Below, in pieces: positions 14,871 through 26,466 of a stretch of DNA of 64,000 nt. The DNA lies in NCBI GenBank assembly GCA_003220685.1, contig QHTE01000065.1, positions 46,609 to 110,608 of the forward strand. The letters run 5' to 3'. The notes beneath the pieces are model-generated. The model saw only the letters and a program-made list of their open reading frames with translations, made no database searches and was not told the DNA's origin. The stretch is from Candidatus Rokuibacteriota bacterium (GTDB taxonomy: Bacteria; Methylomirabilota; Methylomirabilia; Rokubacteriales; CSP1-6). The number at the start of each line of letters is the position of its first letter. The first letter of the stretch is position 1. The position numbers and the translations under genes are program-made.

Positions 14871-15923
14871 GTGCGCTTCGAGCTCCTCACGTCGACGCCG
14901 CTCTCTCCGACGGAGGGCAGCGGGACGTTCGTCGCCATCGACGGTCTCGTTCGCGGCTTGGTGCTCCTCGGCCACACGGTCGCCGTCCGACCGCTCGACA
15001 CCCGCACGGGCTTCCACACCCTGGACCGTTGGCTCTACAACGCGAAGGTCGCGCTGGCGCCGCCGACCGCCGACGTCACGATCGGCATCGACCTCGACGG
15101 GTTTCTCTGGGCGCGGCGGCGGAGCGGTCCGTTCGTCGTGATGCTGAAGGGGATCATCGCCGACGAGCTCCGAAACGAGCGCGGCCTGGTGAAGGCACTC
15201 CTCGGCGTTCAGGCGCGCTGGGAGCGGTCCAACACCGCGCGCGCCGATCGCGTCGTCGTCCCGAGCCGGTACTCCGCCTCGGTCGCGCACGAGGCCTACG
15301 ACATTCCGCGCTCGAAGCTCGCGGTCGTTCCGGAGCCGATCGATCTCGCCGACTGGCGTCGCCGCTTCGCCGACGCGGCCGCGCCACGCGCGGCCCGGCC
15401 CACGGTGCTGTCGGTCGCGCGCATGTACCCCCGCAAGCGGCTGGAGGACCTGCTGCGCGCCGCCGCGATCCTCCGCGCGCGCATCCCCGACGTGCAGGTC
15501 CGCATCGTAGGGGAGGGGCCCGAGTCGCGGCGCCTGCACGCGCTGCATCGAGAGCTTCGGCTGGGAGACGCGGCGGTCCTGCTCGGCGAGGTGACCCGCG
15601 GGACGCTCGCGGTAGAATATATGAGCGCCCACTGCTTCTGCCTTCCGACCGTCCAGGAAGGATTCGGGCTGGTCTTCGCCGAAGCGATGGCGGCCGGGTT
15701 GCCTGTGGTAGCCTGTCGCGCCGCGGCGGTCCCGGAGATCGTCGAGGACCGGCGGACCGGCTTTCTCGTCAATCCGCGAAGCCCGGACGAGCTGGCGGCG
15801 GCGCTGGAGACGACGTTGACGGACACGAAGCTCAGCGAAGAGTTCGGAAGGACCGCGACCCGGCGCGTCGAGGCGTTCGGCCTCGAGCCGGTGGCGCGCC
15901 GCTTCCTCGAGGCGTTGCCATGA
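14871..15923 (+). CDS. GT-B glycosyltransferase (family 4-like)
   Basis: 350 residues from the GTG at 14871. The N-terminal domain starts FELLTSTPLSPTEGSGTFVAIDGLVRGLVLLGH. The donor-binding C-terminal domain has VLSVARMYPRKRLEDLLRAA, VRIVGEGPESRRLHAL, and the nucleotide-sugar signature CLPTVQEGFGLVFAEAMAAGLPVVACRAAAVPEIV (about residues 254-288). Its stop overlaps the start of the first PTPS gene (ATGA), so it is built into a pterin gene cluster. Glycosylation of a tetrahydropterin, as known from cyanobacteria and green sulfur bacteria, is a plausible inference. The alternative is a surface-polysaccharide enzyme placed here by chance. Confidence 0.85.
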   Translation: MRFELLTSTPLSPTEGSGTFVAIDGLVRGLVLLGHTVAVRPLDTRTGFHTLDRWLYNAKVALAPPTADVTIGIDLDGFLWARRRSGPFVVMLKGIIADELRNERGLVKALLGVQARWERSNTARADRVVVPSRYSASVAHEAYDIPRSKLAVVPEPIDLADWRRRFADAAAPRAARPTVLSVARMYPRKRLEDLLRAAAILRARIPDVQVRIVGEGPESRRLHALHRELRLGDAAVLLGEVTRGTLAVEYMSAHCFCLPTVQEGFGLVFAEAMAAGLPVVACRAAAVPEIVEDRRTGFLVNPRSPDELAAALETTLTDTKLSEEFGRTATRRVEAFGLEPVARRFLEALP

Positions 15924-16333
15924 CCGACCATGCCGCCAGCACGCGACGCTTCACGTTCTCCGCCGGTCACCGCTACTGGGTGGAAAGCTGGTCCCCGGAG
16001 GAAAACGACCGCTTCTTCGGCCGGCTCACGGTCCCGCACGGCCACAACTACACGCTCGACGTCACCGTGCGCGGATCCATCGATCCGCGCACCGGCATGG
16101 TCATCGATCTCGCCGAGCTCAAGCGCGTGGTGGGGGAGACCGTGGTGGAGCGCTTCGACCACGCGGATCTGAACGCCGACCCACTGTTCCGCGGCCGCGT
16201 CCCCACGACCGAGAATCTCGCGATCGCCGTGTGGGAGCTCCTGGCCCCGAAGCTCGGCGCGGACCGGCTCTGGCAGGTTCGCGTGTGGGAGGATCCCACC
16301 CTGTTCGTGGACTATCGAGGGCCCGATGCTTGA
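15920..16333 (+). CDS. 6-pyruvoyl-tetrahydropterin synthase/QueD family, Cys-less paralogue
   Basis: 137 residues. Zinc ligands are His17 (FSAGHRYW) and His40/His42 (PHGHNY), and the Asp-His pair is in RFDHADLN. At the position of the catalytic Cys (GxC before PHGH) it has Leu36 (FGRLTVPHGH), so the standard PTPS/QueD mechanism would not operate unless another residue substitutes. Starts and stops overlap both neighbours (ATGA before; 8 bp with the second PTPS). A heteromer with the Cys-containing paralogue, or a changed reaction on 7,8-dihydroneopterin triphosphate, is possible. Confidence 0.88.
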   Translation: MTDHAASTRRFTFSAGHRYWVESWSPEENDRFFGRLTVPHGHNYTLDVTVRGSIDPRTGMVIDLAELKRVVGETVVERFDHADLNADPLFRGRVPTTENLAIAVWELLAPKLGADRLWQVRVWEDPTLFVDYRGPDA

Positions 16334-16730
16334 GCTCACGCGCGTCTATCACTTCAGCGCGGGCCATCGTCTGGCCGATCCGGCCCTCTCGGACGAAGCG
16401 AACGAGGCGCTCTACGGCGCCTGCTTCCGCCCGCACGGCCACAACTACTATCTGGAAGTCACCGTGGCCGGTCGGCCCGATCCGGTGACCGGGATGTCGG
16501 TGGATCTCGAGCAGATCGACGGCGCCGTACGCCAGCGAGTGCTCGAGCGCGTCGACCACCGGACGCTGGAGGAGGTCCCAGCGCTGGCCGGCGTGGTGAC
16601 GACGGGCGAGGGGCTGGCGCGCGCGTTCTGGCGCCTGCTGGCGCCGGCCGTTCCGGCGGGCGCGCTCCGGCGCGTCACTGTCGTCGAGACGGCCAAGAAT
16701 CGATTCCAGTACGAAGGCGAGGCGGCATGA
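16326..16730 (+). CDS. 6-pyruvoyl-tetrahydropterin synthase/QueD family, catalytic paralogue
   Basis: 134 residues with the complete set: His14 (FSAGHRLA), catalytic Cys33 and His37/His39 ([13 protein letters not shown]), and VDH near residue 76. It converts 7,8-dihydroneopterin triphosphate to 6-pyruvoyl-tetrahydropterin (BH4 route) or 6-carboxytetrahydropterin (queuosine route). The lack of queC/queE/queF and the presence of folE plus an SDR favour the BH4-type route here. It overlaps its Cys-less paralogue at the 5' end and folE at the 3' end. Confidence 0.9.
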   Translation: MLELTRVYHFSAGHRLADPALSDEANEALYGACFRPHGHNYYLEVTVAGRPDPVTGMSVDLEQIDGAVRQRVLERVDHRTLEEVPALAGVVTTGEGLARAFWRLLAPAVPAGALRRVTVVETAKNRFQYEGEAA

Positions 16731-17308
16731 TGAGCGAAGACGAAACCGTCGCGAACCTGGTCTCGAAGATCCTGGACGAGCTCGGCGAGGACGTCGACCG
16801 CGAAGGTCTCGAGCGCACACCCGAGCGCGTCGCGAAGGCGCTGCGCTATCTGACCTCCGGGTACGGCAAGGACGCCAAGGAGATCCTCAACGGCGCCATG
16901 TTCGTCGAAGACTACGACGAGATGGTGATCGTGAAGGACATCGACTTCAGCTCGCTCTGCGAGCATCATCTGCTGCCCTTCATCGGCAAGTGCCACGTCG
17001 CGTACCTGCCCGGCCGCAAGATCGTCGGCCTGTCCAAGATCCCGCGGCTGGTCGAGATGTTCAGCCGGCGGCTGCAAGTCCAGGAGCGGCTGACGACCCA
17101 GATCGCGAGCACGATCAACGAGGTGCTGCAGCCGCGCGGCGTCGCCGTCGTGATGGAGGCGGTCCACCTGTGCATGTTGATGCGCGGCGTGGAGAAGCAG
17201 AACTCGAAGGCGATCACCTCGGCCATGCTCGGCTCGTTTCGCGACCGGCCGGAGACCCGCGCCGAGTTCATGGACCTGATCAAGTCGAGCCGGGGGCTTC
17301 AGATTTGA
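16727..17308 (+). CDS. folE: GTP cyclohydrolase I
   Basis: 193 residues, the normal length. It converts GTP to 7,8-dihydroneopterin triphosphate, the first step of folate and tetrahydropterin synthesis. Zinc ligands are Cys and His of [11 protein letters not shown] (about residue 68) and the Cys of [10 protein letters not shown] (about 147). The substrate-binding [23 protein letters not shown] segment is intact. ATG 16727 overlaps the PTPS stop; its own TGA overlaps the TTG start of the SDR gene. Placement inside the PTPS operon suggests it feeds that pathway. Confidence 0.96.
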   Translation: MMSEDETVANLVSKILDELGEDVDREGLERTPERVAKALRYLTSGYGKDAKEILNGAMFVEDYDEMVIVKDIDFSSLCEHHLLPFIGKCHVAYLPGRKIVGLSKIPRLVEMFSRRLQVQERLTTQIASTINEVLQPRGVAVVMEAVHLCMLMRGVEKQNSKAITSAMLGSFRDRPETRAEFMDLIKSSRGLQI

Positions 17309-18033
17309 GCGGCCGGGGCGCGCTGCAGGGCCAGGTCGCGATCGTCACCGGCGCCGGGCGCGGCATCGGCCACGCGGTGGCGATGGCGCTCGCGCGGGAA
17401 GAGGCCACGGTGGTGCTCGCCGCCCGGACGCGCCAGCAGCTGGCCGCGACCGCGGCGGCCATCCGCGAGGGCGGGGGGTTGGCGCTCGCCATCCCGACCG
17501 ACGTCACGCAGGATGCAGCCGTCGAGGCGATGGTCGAGCAGGCCATGGCCGAGCTCGGGCGCGTCGACATTCTCGTCACGGCAGCCGGGGTCGCGTCGTT
17601 CGGCCCGGTCACGAGCACCAAGCCCGCCGACTGGGACGGGATGCTCGCGGTCAATCTTCGCGCGGTGATGGTGACCTGCCGCGCCGTGCTTCCGATCATG
17701 ATCCGCCAGCGCCGGGGCACCATCATCAATGTCGCGTCGGTGGCCGCCCAGCGGCCGATTCCCGGAGCCGCCGTCTATACGGCGACCAAGGCCGGGGTGA
17801 TCGGCTTCAGCCGCGTGCTGGCCGAGGAGCTTCGCGCGGAAGGGGTCCGAGTGGGGGTGCTGGTTCCCGGGGCCGTAGATACGCCACTTTGGGACACGAT
17901 TCCGAATTCTCCGGACCGTGGCCGCATGCTCCGCCCCGAGGACGTCGCGCGCGCGGCGGTGCTCATGGCCGCACTCCCGCAAGGCGCCTCGCTCGAGGAG
18001 CTGACCCTCCTGCCCCAGGGCGGCATACTGTGA
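17305..18033 (+). CDS. SDR-family oxidoreductase, candidate sepiapterin-reductase-type enzyme
   Basis: 242 residues from a TTG overlapping the folE stop (TTGA). Rossmann motif TGAGRGIGH near residue 18, catalytic Ser in INVASVAAQ and YTATK near residue 155, and NADP-preferring Arg in AARTRQQL. By position after folE and PTPS it is the natural candidate for reducing 6-pyruvoyl-tetrahydropterin. Classical SDR sequences do not reveal substrate by eye, so the pterin role is inferred only from the operon. Confidence 0.87.
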   Translation: MSGRGALQGQVAIVTGAGRGIGHAVAMALAREEATVVLAARTRQQLAATAAAIREGGGLALAIPTDVTQDAAVEAMVEQAMAELGRVDILVTAAGVASFGPVTSTKPADWDGMLAVNLRAVMVTCRAVLPIMIRQRRGTIINVASVAAQRPIPGAAVYTATKAGVIGFSRVLAEELRAEGVRVGVLVPGAVDTPLWDTIPNSPDRGRMLRPEDVARAAVLMAALPQGASLEELTLLPQGGIL

Positions 18034-18090
18034 TACGATGACATCGAATCGGGTCGAATCCGGAAACGCCCGCTAGATCGGGAGGATCGC

Positions 18091-18417
18091 ATGGTTACGA
18101 TGACCGAAACGGCCGCGAAGAAAGTCTCCGAGCTTCGCCTCGAGGAAGGCAAGCCCGAATGGGGCCTTCGGATCCGCGTGGTCGGTGGAGGCTGCTCGGG
18201 CATGTCCTACGAGCTCGGTTGGGAAGACCAGGCCGCGGCCGACGACGACGTGGTCGACGCCCAGGGCATCAAGGTCTACATCGACAAGCACAGCGCGCCC
18301 TATCTCGCCGGTAGCGAGATCGACTTCGTCGACAACAACATGATGGGCGCCGGATTCGCGATCAAGAATCCGAACGTGAAGTCGAGCTGCGGCTGCGGTC
18401 AGTCGCACCGCTTCTAA
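18091..18417 (+). CDS. Iron-sulfur cluster assembly accessory protein (IscA/HesB/ErpA type)
   Basis: 108 residues from ATG 18091 with GGAGG 6 nt upstream. The three conserved Cys are in GGGCSGMSYEL (about residue 35) and in the C-terminal CGCGQSHRF. It is an A-type carrier that delivers Fe-S clusters to apo-enzymes in the cytoplasm. There are no isc/suf partners nearby; the following gene makes molybdopterin. Confidence 0.92.
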   Translation: MVTMTETAAKKVSELRLEEGKPEWGLRIRVVGGGCSGMSYELGWEDQAAADDDVVDAQGIKVYIDKHSAPYLAGSEIDFVDNNMMGAGFAIKNPNVKSSCGCGQSHRF

Positions 18418-18430
18418 GCTCGCGTCCAGC

Positions 18431-19102
18431 GTGCGCGTCCGGGTTCGTCTCTTCGCCCGGTACCGAGAGGCGCTCGGACGCGAACAGCTCGAGGTCGATC
18501 TGCCCGAAGGCGGAACCGTCGAGTCCGCCTGGTCGGCCATCGCCGACCGCCATCCCGAGCTCGCGCGGTTTCGTCCCTTCACCCTGTTCGCGGTGGGCCA
18601 CGACTACGTCGCTCCCGACCATCGCCTGGCGGCCGACGACGAGCTCTGTCTCTTCCCGCCCGTGAGCGGCGGCGCCGCGCCCGACATCTTTTGCGTCGTG
18701 ACCGAGCCGCTGTCGCCCGACGCGATCGCCGCCGAGGTGGACGATCCGGGCGCCGGCGGCATCGTGATCTTCTCGGGGGTGGTGCGAAACCAGACCGACG
18801 GCCGCCCGGTCAAGTACCTGGAGTACGAGGCGCACGCGCCGATGGCCGAGGTGAAGATGCGCGAGATCGGTCAGACCGTGCGCTCGCGCTGGCCCGGCGT
18901 CCGGCGCATCGCGATACTCCACCGCACCGGGCGGCTCGAGATCGGCGAGGCAAGCGTGCTGATCGCCGTCTCCGCCCAGCACCGCGGCGACGCCTTCGAG
19001 GCGTGCCGGTACGCGATCGACACGCTCAAGCGCACCGTGCCGGTGTGGAAGAAGGAGTATTTCGAGGACGGCGAGGTCTGGGTGGGCCTCCAGGGCGGCT
19101 AG
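18431..19102 (+). CDS. Fused molybdopterin synthase (MoaD-MoaE)
   Basis: 223 residues from a GTG. Residues 1-81 are the ubiquitin-like MoaD (VRVRLFARYREALG... ELCLFPPVSGG). Residues ~84-223 are MoaE (IFCVVTEPLSPDAIAAEV..., GAGGIVIFSGVVRNQTDGRPVKYLEYEAH, TLKRTVPVWKKEYFEDGEVWV, with the catalytic lysines). It inserts two sulfurs into precursor Z. The MoaD Gly-Gly, normally a free C-terminus for thiocarboxylation, is internal, so cleavage after GG or an altered mechanism is required. Fusions of this type, with processing, are known (mycobacterial MoaX). Confidence 0.9.
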   Translation: MRVRVRLFARYREALGREQLEVDLPEGGTVESAWSAIADRHPELARFRPFTLFAVGHDYVAPDHRLAADDELCLFPPVSGGAAPDIFCVVTEPLSPDAIAAEVDDPGAGGIVIFSGVVRNQTDGRPVKYLEYEAHAPMAEVKMREIGQTVRSRWPGVRRIAILHRTGRLEIGEASVLIAVSAQHRGDAFEACRYAIDTLKRTVPVWKKEYFEDGEVWVGLQGG

Positions 19103-19105
19103 GCG

Positions 19106-20479
19106 TTGGCGCTGCGCGAGCAGATTGAGCGCACCATTCGCCGCCACGCGATGCTCGCAGGCGGCGAAACCGTTTTAGTGGCCGTGTCGGGCGGCGCCGA
19201 TTCCGTAGCGCTGCTCCACCTCCTGTCGGGGCTGGCCGCGGATTGGCGGCTTCGGCTCCACGTCCTTCACGTCGACCACCAGCTGCGCGCCGAGTCGGCC
19301 GCCGACGCCGACTTCGTCCGCGCGCTCGGGGCGCGCCTCGGCATTCCGGTCGATGTCGCGACGGTCGCGGTGGACCGGCGCGGCTCGCTCGAGGCCGCGG
19401 CGCGCTCGGCGCGCTACGCCGCGCTCGAGGCCTGCGCCACGCGGATCGGCGCCGAGCGCATCGCGCTCGGCCACACCGCCGACGATCAGGCCGAGACCGT
19501 CTTGATGCGGCTCGTACAGGGCGCGGGTGTGCGCGGCCTGTCCGGGATCCCGCCGGTGCGGGGAGCGATCATCCGGCCGCTCATCGAGCTTCGACGATCG
19601 GCGCTCGAGCCCGAGCTCGAGCGCGCGGGGCTCGCGTGGGTCGAGGACGCGAGCAACCGGGATCCGAAGTTTCTCCGCAATCGGATCCGGCACGAGCTGC
19701 TCCCGCTCCTCTCCGACTCGTACAACCCCGAGATCGCGACAGCGCTCGTGCGCCTGTCATCCCTCGCGCGCGAGACCGTCGGCGCGCTCGACCGGGCGGC
19801 GGAAGCCGAGCTCGACCGGTTGGCCGTCTGGGGCGACCGCGCCGCCACCTTGCGGCTCGAGGCCCTGCGCGCCTTGCCGCGCCCGGTCGCCGCCGAGGTA
19901 CTGCGTCAGGCCGCGGCGCGTCTGGGCAGCCGAGCGCCGCTGCGCGCGTGGGCGCATCGCGGGCTCAAACGCGTCTTCGCGGTCCCGGCGCCGCGCCGGC
20001 CGTTCAAGCTGGGCGGCGTGACCGTCGAAGTCAGTGGCGCGCTCGCGCGCCTGGCGACTGCTCCGCCGCCCACGCTGATCGAGCGGGCCGTCGTCGTGCC
20101 CGGGCGCACCGAGCTGCCCGAGATCGGGCAGGCGCTCGAGGCGCGGCTGGTCGGCGCCGACGCGTACGCGATCCCACGCGAGTCGGGCCGCGTGGCTTTC
20201 GACGCCGACGGTCTCGCGACCCCGCTCGTCGTCCGCCCCCGGCGGCGCGGCGACCGCTTCGTCGCGTTCGGCGGGGTCGAGCGGCGCCTCAAGACGCTCC
20301 TGATCGAAGCCAAGGTGCCGCGCTGGGAGCGCGGCCGGGTGCCGGTGGTCGAAGCCGGCGGCACGATCGTCTGGATCGGTCGCCTGCGTCGGGGGGCCGC
20401 GGCCCGCGTGACGGCGCGCACCCGGCGTGTCATCGAGCTGGCGCTCGTGCCGCTGGCGCAGCCCGCCCGCCCCCAGTAG
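19106..20479 (+). CDS. tilS: tRNA(Ile)-lysidine synthetase
   Basis: 457 residues from a TTG, 3 bp after the MoaD-MoaE stop. PP-loop ATPase motif VAVSGGADSVALL at residues 25-37, LHVDHQLR, LGHTADDQAETVLMRLVQGAGVRGLSGI, and NRDPKFLRNRIRHELLPLL fit TilS. The C-terminal substrate-binding domain ends PRWERGRVPVVEAGGTIVWIGRLRRG. It modifies C34 of tRNA-Ile(CAU) to lysidine so that it reads AUA. Confidence 0.93.
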   Translation: MALREQIERTIRRHAMLAGGETVLVAVSGGADSVALLHLLSGLAADWRLRLHVLHVDHQLRAESAADADFVRALGARLGIPVDVATVAVDRRGSLEAAARSARYAALEACATRIGAERIALGHTADDQAETVLMRLVQGAGVRGLSGIPPVRGAIIRPLIELRRSALEPELERAGLAWVEDASNRDPKFLRNRIRHELLPLLSDSYNPEIATALVRLSSLARETVGALDRAAEAELDRLAVWGDRAATLRLEALRALPRPVAAEVLRQAAARLGSRAPLRAWAHRGLKRVFAVPAPRRPFKLGGVTVEVSGALARLATAPPPTLIERAVVVPGRTELPEIGQALEARLVGADAYAIPRESGRVAFDADGLATPLVVRPRRRGDRFVAFGGVERRLKTLLIEAKVPRWERGRVPVVEAGGTIVWIGRLRRGAAARVTARTRRVIELALVPLAQPARPQ

Positions 20480-20499
20480 AGTAGGAGGCCGAACCGCTG

Positions 20500-23447
<2,948 letters not shown>

Positions 23448-23457
23448 AGGCGACGAC

Positions 23458-24807
23458 ATGCCCGACGACACCGCGATCGAGACCCAGGCCACCGAGCTGC
23501 TCCGCACCCTGATCCGCAACGCCTGCGTCAACACCGGCCAGGCCGCCTCCGGCCACGAGGAGCGCAGTGTGGCCGCCCTGGAGGATTTTTTCGCCGGCAG
23601 CGGCCTTTCCTGCGAGCGCTACACCTCGGAGCCGGGACGGATGAGCCTCATCACGCGGATCGAGGGCCGTGATCCCAAGGCGCCGACCTTGCTGCTGATG
23701 GGCCACACCGACGTGGTGCCGGTGAGCCTGTCGGGCTGGCAGCGCGATCCGTTCGCGGCCGAGCTGGTGGACGGCATCGTCTGGGGGCGCGGCGCCATCG
23801 ACATGCTGAACCTGACCGCCACGATGGCGGTCGCCACCCGGCGGCTCGCCACCAGCGGCTGGCGTCCGCGCGGCACCCTCATCTATCTGGCCGTGGCCGA
23901 CGAGGAAGCGGGGGGCTTCCTGGGGGCGGGCCATCTGGTCGAGCATCACGCGGACGCCGTGAAGTGCGACTACGTCATCACCGAGAGCGGCGGCGTGCCG
24001 ATCCCGACCAAGGCCGGTCATACGCTCAAGGTGACGGTGGGCGAGAAGGGCGGCAACTGGCGACGGCTGGTCGTGCACGGCACGCCCGGCCACGGCTCGC
24101 GGCCGTTCAAGACGGACAACGCTCTCGTCACCGCGGCCAAGGTCGTGCAGCGCCTGGCCGAGTACCGGCCGCAGGCACGGATCCTCGACGCCTGGCGCGG
24201 CTACGTGCAGTCGCTGCATCTCGAGCCGGGACTGACCGAGGCGCTCACCGATCCCGATCGCGTCTACGACGCGGTCTGCGATCTCGACAACCTGGCACTC
24301 GCCCGCGAGGCGCACGCGTGCACGCACACGACGTTCTCCCCCAACATCGCCCACGGCGGCACGAAGGTGAACGTGATCCCCGATCGCGTCGACATCGACG
24401 TCGACATCCGCTCGCTCCCCGGCGTCGAGCAGCACGAGGTCGAGGCGATGATCAAGGAGGCGCTGGGCCCGTTCGTGTCCAAGGTGACGATCGAAACGCT
24501 GTCCGACCGCCGGCGTGGCGGGAGCGTGTCGCCGACCGACACGCCGTTGATCGCGGCGATCCGGCGCGTGACCAAGCAAATGATGCCGGACAGCACGGTG
24601 GTGCCTGCCATCACGACCGGCGGCACCGACGCGAAGTTCTTCCGCTGGAGGGGGATCCCGGCCTACGGCTTCGGGCTGCACTCGCTGCGCATCCCGTACA
24701 CCGAGTATCCGGTGATGTTCCACGGCCACAACGAGCGCGTGGACACCGAGAGCCTGAAGCTCTCGGCGATGATGTGGGAAGCGCTCTGCCGCGAGTTCCT
24801 GGGCTGA
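23458..24807 (+). CDS. M20 family zinc metallopeptidase/deacylase
   Basis: 449 residues with the M20 layout: zinc ligands in LLMGHTDVVPV (His near residue 82), GRGAIDMLN (Asp near 120), the catalytic DEEAGGFLGAGH (near 150), and a C-terminal His in VMFHGHNERVDTESL. The dimerisation insert lies between (TFSPNIAHGGTKVNVIPDRVDIDVDIRSLPG). Members hydrolyse peptides, N-acyl amino acids or succinyl-diaminopimelate; the substrate is not evident. It starts 10 bp after the regulator. Confidence 0.88.
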   Translation: MPDDTAIETQATELLRTLIRNACVNTGQAASGHEERSVAALEDFFAGSGLSCERYTSEPGRMSLITRIEGRDPKAPTLLLMGHTDVVPVSLSGWQRDPFAAELVDGIVWGRGAIDMLNLTATMAVATRRLATSGWRPRGTLIYLAVADEEAGGFLGAGHLVEHHADAVKCDYVITESGGVPIPTKAGHTLKVTVGEKGGNWRRLVVHGTPGHGSRPFKTDNALVTAAKVVQRLAEYRPQARILDAWRGYVQSLHLEPGLTEALTDPDRVYDAVCDLDNLALAREAHACTHTTFSPNIAHGGTKVNVIPDRVDIDVDIRSLPGVEQHEVEAMIKEALGPFVSKVTIETLSDRRRGGSVSPTDTPLIAAIRRVTKQMMPDSTVVPAITTGGTDAKFFRWRGIPAYGFGLHSLRIPYTEYPVMFHGHNERVDTESLKLSAMMWEALCREFLG

Positions 24808-24834
24808 GCCTCCTGCCTCCGGCGGGGAAGCAGC

Positions 24835-25419
24835 CTACCAGGTGAAGAGGTTCGTGAAGAAGTCCTTCACGCGCTGAGTGAAGGACGGATCGCTCTTCGG
24901 CGGCGCCGTCTGAGTTTCCGGCACCATCCCGGGCTCCAGATTCGCCGACGTTTTCGCGGGGCTCGCAGCCTTCGGCTCTTCCACGCCCGTGGAGAGCTCG
25001 GCGGGCGGCGTGTCGCTCCCCGTCTGTACCGGCGCGGGCGGCAGGACCTGGGAGGCGCTGAGCGCGAGATAGGTGTACCAGAGCCCCTCGTAGATGTGCA
25101 CGTCGAGTGCGCTCCCATCCTTCTCGTAGACCTGACGCACCCCATCGTTGGCCGTGCTCGTTCGGGAGACCTGACGCCAGCCGCTGGACTCGAGCCGCGC
25201 GCGCATCGCGTCGCCGAGGGTGATCGGCTCCAGGCGCCCGCGGTACACGAGCTGCGCCGCCTTGACGGTCGGCGACTCGATCACGATCGAATCTCCGGGC
25301 CGATAGGCCAGACCCGAAGGCAGATCGATGTCGTCGAACTGGCGGCGAGCCGTCGTCGTCGTCGTGCACCCGGTGGCGAAGAGCATGATGGCGGCGGTCG
25401 CGAAAATTCTTGTATTCAT
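24835..25419 (-). CDS. Hypothetical lipoprotein
   Basis: 194 residues. A signal peptide with lipobox (IMLFATGC) is followed by a Thr run (TTTTTA), then a soluble domain (LAYRPGDSIVIESPTVKAAQLVYRGRLEPITLGDAMRARLESSGWRQVS...) and a low-complexity Pro/Thr/Ser linker. It ends in a Phe-rich tail (VKDFFTNLFTW). The family is not recognised. It would be anchored in the outer or inner membrane. Confidence 0.72.
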   Translation of the reverse strand: MNTRIFATAAIMLFATGCTTTTTARRQFDDIDLPSGLAYRPGDSIVIESPTVKAAQLVYRGRLEPITLGDAMRARLESSGWRQVSRTSTANDGVRQVYEKDGSALDVHIYEGLWYTYLALSASQVLPPAPVQTGSDTPPAELSTGVEEPKAASPAKTSANLEPGMVPETQTAPPKSDPSFTQRVKDFFTNLFTW

Positions 25420-25470
25420 GCGCGCAGCCTAGCAGGGCCCTCCCGGAGGAACCAAGAAATTTGACGAGCG

Positions 25471-26466
25471 TCACGCGCCGAGCAACGCGTACATCGCCCG
25501 CCAGAGCGCGAGCAGGTCCCGGGCCTCCGACCAGCCTCGCCCGCGCGCGCCCTCGACGTGCTCCACGAGCCCGACCAGGACGAGCGTGGTCCGGTCGGGT
25601 CGTGCCGCCGCCAGCCGCAGACTCTCGGTGTAGGGCACGGCGCGGTCGGCGCGACCGTGAACCAGGATGAGACGCGCGCCGATGCTCGGCGCCACCCGGA
25701 TGGGCGAGAGCGCGTCAAGGTATCGCGAGAGATCGGGCGGCGGCGCAGCGAGCAGTCGGTCGAGGGCCTCTCGATGGGCGGTGTCGAGGGCCCCGCGCGA
25801 GGCCGGGTCGAGCCGGTCGGCGTTGGCGCGGAGGAACGTCCGCACGAGCTCCGGGTCGTGATCGACCCGACCGCGGATGCCCTCGTAGGCGTACGATCCG
25901 GTGAGCCAGAAGCGCACGACCTCGAGGGCGGACGCGTAGCCCCCGAGGCTCAGGACCGCGCTCACCCGGTCGCGGACCCGCGGATCCGCGGCCGCGAGGA
26001 GCGCCGGGCCCGCCCCGACGCTGACCGCGACGAGGACGGTCGGTCCGTCGCGCGCGGCGAGCGCGCCGACCACGGGCTCGACGTCCTCGGGTCCGAGCCG
26101 GCCGCGCGTGAGCCCGGGAATCGTCGGGACCGCGACGTCGAATCCGGCCCTCGCCAGGAGCGCCGCCGCGTCGCGCACCCGCGGGTCGTCCTTGCCCGCG
26201 CGCGCGAAGCCGTGAGCGAGCACCAGCGGCCGGCCGGCGTCGAGCCCGGCGTGCACGTAGAGATCGGCTCCGGCCTCGCGGAGGGCGCCGGGCCGGCGGA
26301 CGGGCGGGTCGGTCAGAGCCGAAAGGACGGCGGGACGTCCCTGAGTCAGGAACTCGACGAGAAACGCGGCCGCGAGCAGCGCGGTCCGTCCGGCGCAGGC
26401 GACCGGCGCGACGACGACGAGCGCCAGGACGAGGAGGGAGAGCCGGGCTACTTCCGGTTGACGCAC
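25471..26466 (-). CDS. Alpha/beta-hydrolase with N-terminal membrane anchor
   Basis: 331 residues from the GTG at 26466, which overlaps the methyltransferase by 19 bp and is the only reasonable start giving the hydrophobic N-terminus (LSLLVLALVVVAPVACAGRTALLAAAFLVEFL). The oxyanion region LVLAHGFARAGKDDPRV, the nucleophile elbow VAVSVGAGPAL (Ser in SVGAG) and the late LILVHGRADRAVPY and VEHVEG (catalytic His) fit the fold. The substrate is unknown; it is probably membrane-anchored and faces the periplasm. Confidence 0.75.
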   Translation of the reverse strand: MRQPEVARLSLLVLALVVVAPVACAGRTALLAAAFLVEFLTQGRPAVLSALTDPPVRRPGALREAGADLYVHAGLDAGRPLVLAHGFARAGKDDPRVRDAAALLARAGFDVAVPTIPGLTRGRLGPEDVEPVVGALAARDGPTVLVAVSVGAGPALLAAADPRVRDRVSAVLSLGGYASALEVVRFWLTGSYAYEGIRGRVDHDPELVRTFLRANADRLDPASRGALDTAHREALDRLLAAPPPDLSRYLDALSPIRVAPSIGARLILVHGRADRAVPYTESLRLAAARPDRTTLVLVGLVEHVEGARGRGWSEARDLLALWRAMYALLGA

